The notes under the pieces are model-generated. The model saw only the letters and a program-made list of their open reading frames with translations. It ran no database searches and was not told where the DNA came from. A stretch of 64,000 bases of DNA from contig CM055103.1 in NCBI GenBank assembly GCA_029204225.1, positions 1,053,530-1,117,529 on the forward strand. The letters are read 5' to 3'. Every line of letters starts with the position of its first letter. The first letter of the stretch is position 1. Position numbers and translations under genes: made by a program. This stretch comes from Diphasiastrum complanatum. Taxonomy: Eukaryota; Streptophyta; Lycopodiopsida; Lycopodiales; Lycopodiaceae. Below, piece after piece: positions 61,696-64,000 of the stretch.

Positions 61696-62357
61696 TATGA
61701 GTGAGGAGAGAGCTTGTCCATCCTCAAGAGCTTGTACTCTTGTCTTGATTCTTCTGAAATTAGCACACTTTTGAGAGCCTCCAAACTTGGTAGCTCCTCC
61801 TTAATGGCATAGGATTGGACAAGGTTATCAAATTCACTTCTCAAGCCATTGAGAATGACTTGAACTAGCTCATTTTGATTGATGGAATCACCAATACAAG
61901 CAAGTTCTCTATGAATATCTTTTACTCTCAAAACATAACTAGATGCACTCTCATCACTCTTTTGGTTACTTTGAAAGATTTGATTTCTAAGAGTGAGAAG
62001 CCTAGAGGTATTCTTAGCCTCATAGATAGTCTTGAGACAATCCCAAGCTTCTTTGGCTGTTGTACAAGTACCTATCTCCCTCAATATCTCATTAGAGACA
62101 TTCATCTTAATGTAGTGGAGAGCCATCCTAGCTCTCTTTTTGTATTTTTGAACCTCTTGAAGAACTTGTGGTTCTTCTTCAAGGCCAAGAACTATGTCCA
62201 TCATGTCTTGAAGGATCAAGATGGACTCCATCCTCATTTTCCAAATTAAATAGTTTGAAGTGGACAATCTTTCACTTGGTTCCAACAAGGATGAACCCAT
62301 TGAAGACATTTGAAGTGAAGAAAAATCAAATGATGAACCATAAATGTTGCTACACAC
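61695..62357 (-). pseudogene. gag: Copia J Gag
   Basis: The frame of 220 codons contains LLEPSERLSTSNYLIWKMRM, ALHYIKMNVSNEILREIGTC, EAKNTSRLLTLRNQIFQSNQ and ELACIGDSINQNELVQVILN, the same Gag architecture as the intact copia. The likely true start is the internal MSSMGSSLLEPS (near 62300) by comparison with that element. Confidence 0.92.
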
Positions 62358-63051
62358 TCTCTATAGGATCCAATAATAGAGTACTATCTCCTCCTATGAA
62401 AGATCTCGCAACTATTTGTGAATTGATTCTCACTAGCTACACAAATCTCTCTAAAACAAGATCTATTTCACATCAAATGATGGAGTATAGGCAAAGTTAG
62501 GATCAAACACTCTTAGCACGTGTGAAGTACACTAATAAACCAAATTTGACTCAAATACAATGATATTGCATAAAACAAAGTGGCTAAGATCTCAAAACAG
62601 TGCCTAGATCACATATAGATGAGATTGGTAAGCATACAACTGTGATTTTGGATCAACCAAGCAATCTCTTGACCAAACCAAATGTGTCCACCCAGGTCTA
62701 CGTGCCCTACCTAGCCCTCTTCAAGAGCTTATAACTTTTGATTGGCTCAACCAAATGGAATGAAACTGATTGCATTAGAAACTAGACAAAAATAGCTTCA
62801 AAACAAGCTATCAAGCAACATAAATGGATCAAGCATGAGAGAGAACTTCCAAACTGAAATTGGATGTTCCTCACACGTGTCTGAGCACCTGATTCCATAC
62901 AGTACCAGGTCAGACCGAATCAATGTCCTTTTGATCTCTTTTGATCCAAAATTGAACAAGATAGCTAGGAAAATGGGCCTTGACAATTTCTAGCTCAAGA
63001 TTGATGAATAGTTTTCACTTAAATGGATCAAAATGCATGTAACCTTAGGTA
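62358..63051 (-). other. Copia J leader
   Basis: About 690 bp with no gene, between gag and PBS, comparable with the 590-bp leader of the young copia. Confidence 0.8.
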
Positions 63052-63064
63052 GGCTCTGATACCA
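63052..63064 (-). promoter_or_regulatory. Copia J primer binding site
   Basis: The minus strand reads TGGTATCAGAGCC, adjoining the 5' LTR directly; tRNA-iMet type. Confidence 0.95.
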
Positions 63065-63782
63065 TGTTGATTTCACACGTGTGGATTGTCCACTACATGT
63101 ACTTGTGATCTCCTAAGGTGTGTAGATGCACCAAGATCAAGACTAGATTGATATTCAAGATCAATCTTAGATCCTATGGCAAAAACACACTACTACATGC
63201 ATTCAATCACGTCGTAGTGGAAGTATTCAAAAATATTCTAAGTAAAAACAAGCTGCTCTCCTCGAGTAGAGAGAGAAAAACCATCATGAGCTCTCGAGTA
63301 CAGAGACAAAGCTAGAAATCAAATAGCACTCAAAATCCACATAATCACCAAATCAATTAGCTTAAAAAGAGGAGCACAATGATACTAGTAGATCCACGAG
63401 CCACGAGCTATGCTTAACTATGATTGGACCACACTTTGTCACCTCTTAATCCTATTGGACCATTGATCCATGCACCTCTTAATTCTATTGGACTATATTC
63501 AAGCACACCCAAATTCCTATTGGACCTCACGTGGTTCCACCTCTAAATCCTATTGGACCTCTTAGAATTCATCAAGCAAAAGCATTACACTTGTCTACAC
63601 TCTAATTGGAATGAGTTTAGCCTCTTACTCTGTTTTGGCTCAATAGTGGCATTACAAGTGGAAATACATAATTTGCCATCTATGCCAAATTTGTTCCTAT
63701 CAAAGTCCTACACCTAGATGCTTGATGTAAAAAACATAAGACCCCTATATCTAACATAGATAATCTTTTTCAATTCTTCACA
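63065..63782 (-). repeat. Copia J 5' LTR
   Basis: 718 bp, same ends as the 3' LTR. It lacks about 18 bp after CATTCAATCAC compared with the 3' LTR. Confidence 0.93.
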
Positions 63783-64000
63783 GGATCAGCTTGCAGTCCT
63801 CCATACCATATATGCGAAGTATATTGGTTAGATAGGACTCTTGGCTTATAGTAATCCTTCTGCTTGTGCGATCTCTATCGATCTCCATACCGAGTAGGTA
63901 ATGACTTGGGCCTAAATCAGTCATTTCAAATTTTGACAAAAGGAAGGATTTTGTTCATGCTGTAATTGATTTGAATTGATGATAATTAAGGAATCATCAA
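63783..64000 (-). pseudogene. pol: Copia I RT (inner part), running off the window
   Basis: The minus frame from about 63945 reads KFEMTDLGPSHYLLGMEIDR, SRRITISQESYLTNILRIYG and MEDCKL, the RT region after the YVDD box. It joins 57581 across copia J. The remainder of copia I lies beyond 64000. Confidence 0.87.

Larger units (their letters stand above)
57582..63782 (-). mobile_element. Copia J: full-length but decayed Ty1/copia (about 6.2 kb)
   Basis: LTRs at 57582-58318 (3') and 63065-63782 (5') flank gag-pol on the minus strand. PBS is at 63064-63052 and the polypurine tract AGGAGGAG at 58319-58326. The target duplication GGATC is at 57577-57581 and 63783-63787. By eye the LTRs differ at roughly 30 or more positions plus an 18-bp indel, so the insertion is much older than the 47-53 kb element. 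It landed in the RT region of copia I. Confidence 0.95.

Overview
The window is transposable-element-rich plant nuclear DNA. Nearly everything recognisable is a land-plant retroelement: Ty1/copia polyproteins primed by initiator tRNA-Met (PBS TGGTATCAGAGC), Ty3/gypsy remnants (one with a chromodomain, one with a TGGCGCC-type PBS), a CACTA-type DUF4216 remnant, a miniature LTR element (TRIM) and one fragment of a plant isocitrate lyase gene. I found no intact host gene, no rRNA, no CRISPR and nothing prokaryotic. The species cannot be named from this; a large, repeat-dense land-plant genome is the safe statement.

Layout. 1-5.9 kb: two copies of an unidentified 1.5-kb repeat (called X here), a copia LTR scrap, an acidic-tail ORF remnant, a frameshifted isocitrate lyase fragment, a degenerate minisatellite and microsatellites. 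5.95-11.14 kb: copia B (minus), 3'-truncated. 11.15-16.3 kb: copia RT scrap (plus), decayed copia C (plus), copia RT/RNase H scrap (minus). 16.76-22.80 kb: a TRIM with three LTRs of about 140 bp, each holding a tRNA-like cloverleaf with pol III boxes, split by copia D (minus). 22.8-24.0 kb: chromovirus integrase/chromodomain tail. 24.0-25.56 kb: copia F (minus). 25.56-29.29 kb: gypsy G (inverted LTR piece, accessory ORF, 3' LTR). 29.3-32.1 kb: acidic tail again and gypsy K1 (minus). 32.1-34.1 kb: long (GA)n and X copy 3. 35.4-39.1 kb: copia E (plus). 39.1-45.96 kb: gypsy H (plus) with LTR, PBS, gag, pol and a post-pol accessory ORF. 45.96-46.74 kb: CACTA remnant. 47.18-53.04 kb: a complete young copia with 653-bp LTRs, a 5-bp TSD and an uninterrupted 1316-codon gag-pol ORF. 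53.2-54.6 kb: gypsy K2. 56.0-56.5 kb: fold-back element. 56.5-64 kb: copia I (minus), interrupted by copia J (minus, 57582-63782, TSD GGATC).

How it fits together: insertions are nested (copia D in the TRIM, a fold-back element in copia D, copia J in copia I), so relative ages can be read. Only the 47-53 kb copia looks able to move by itself. The most unusual system is the TRIM: a non-coding LTR element whose LTRs carry a tRNA-like gene with an internal pol III promoter, comparable in logic to the 5S-bearing Cassandra TRIMs but with a tRNA module. A second theme is an accessory, partly coiled-coil ORF downstream of pol in two diverged gypsy lineages (G/H and K).
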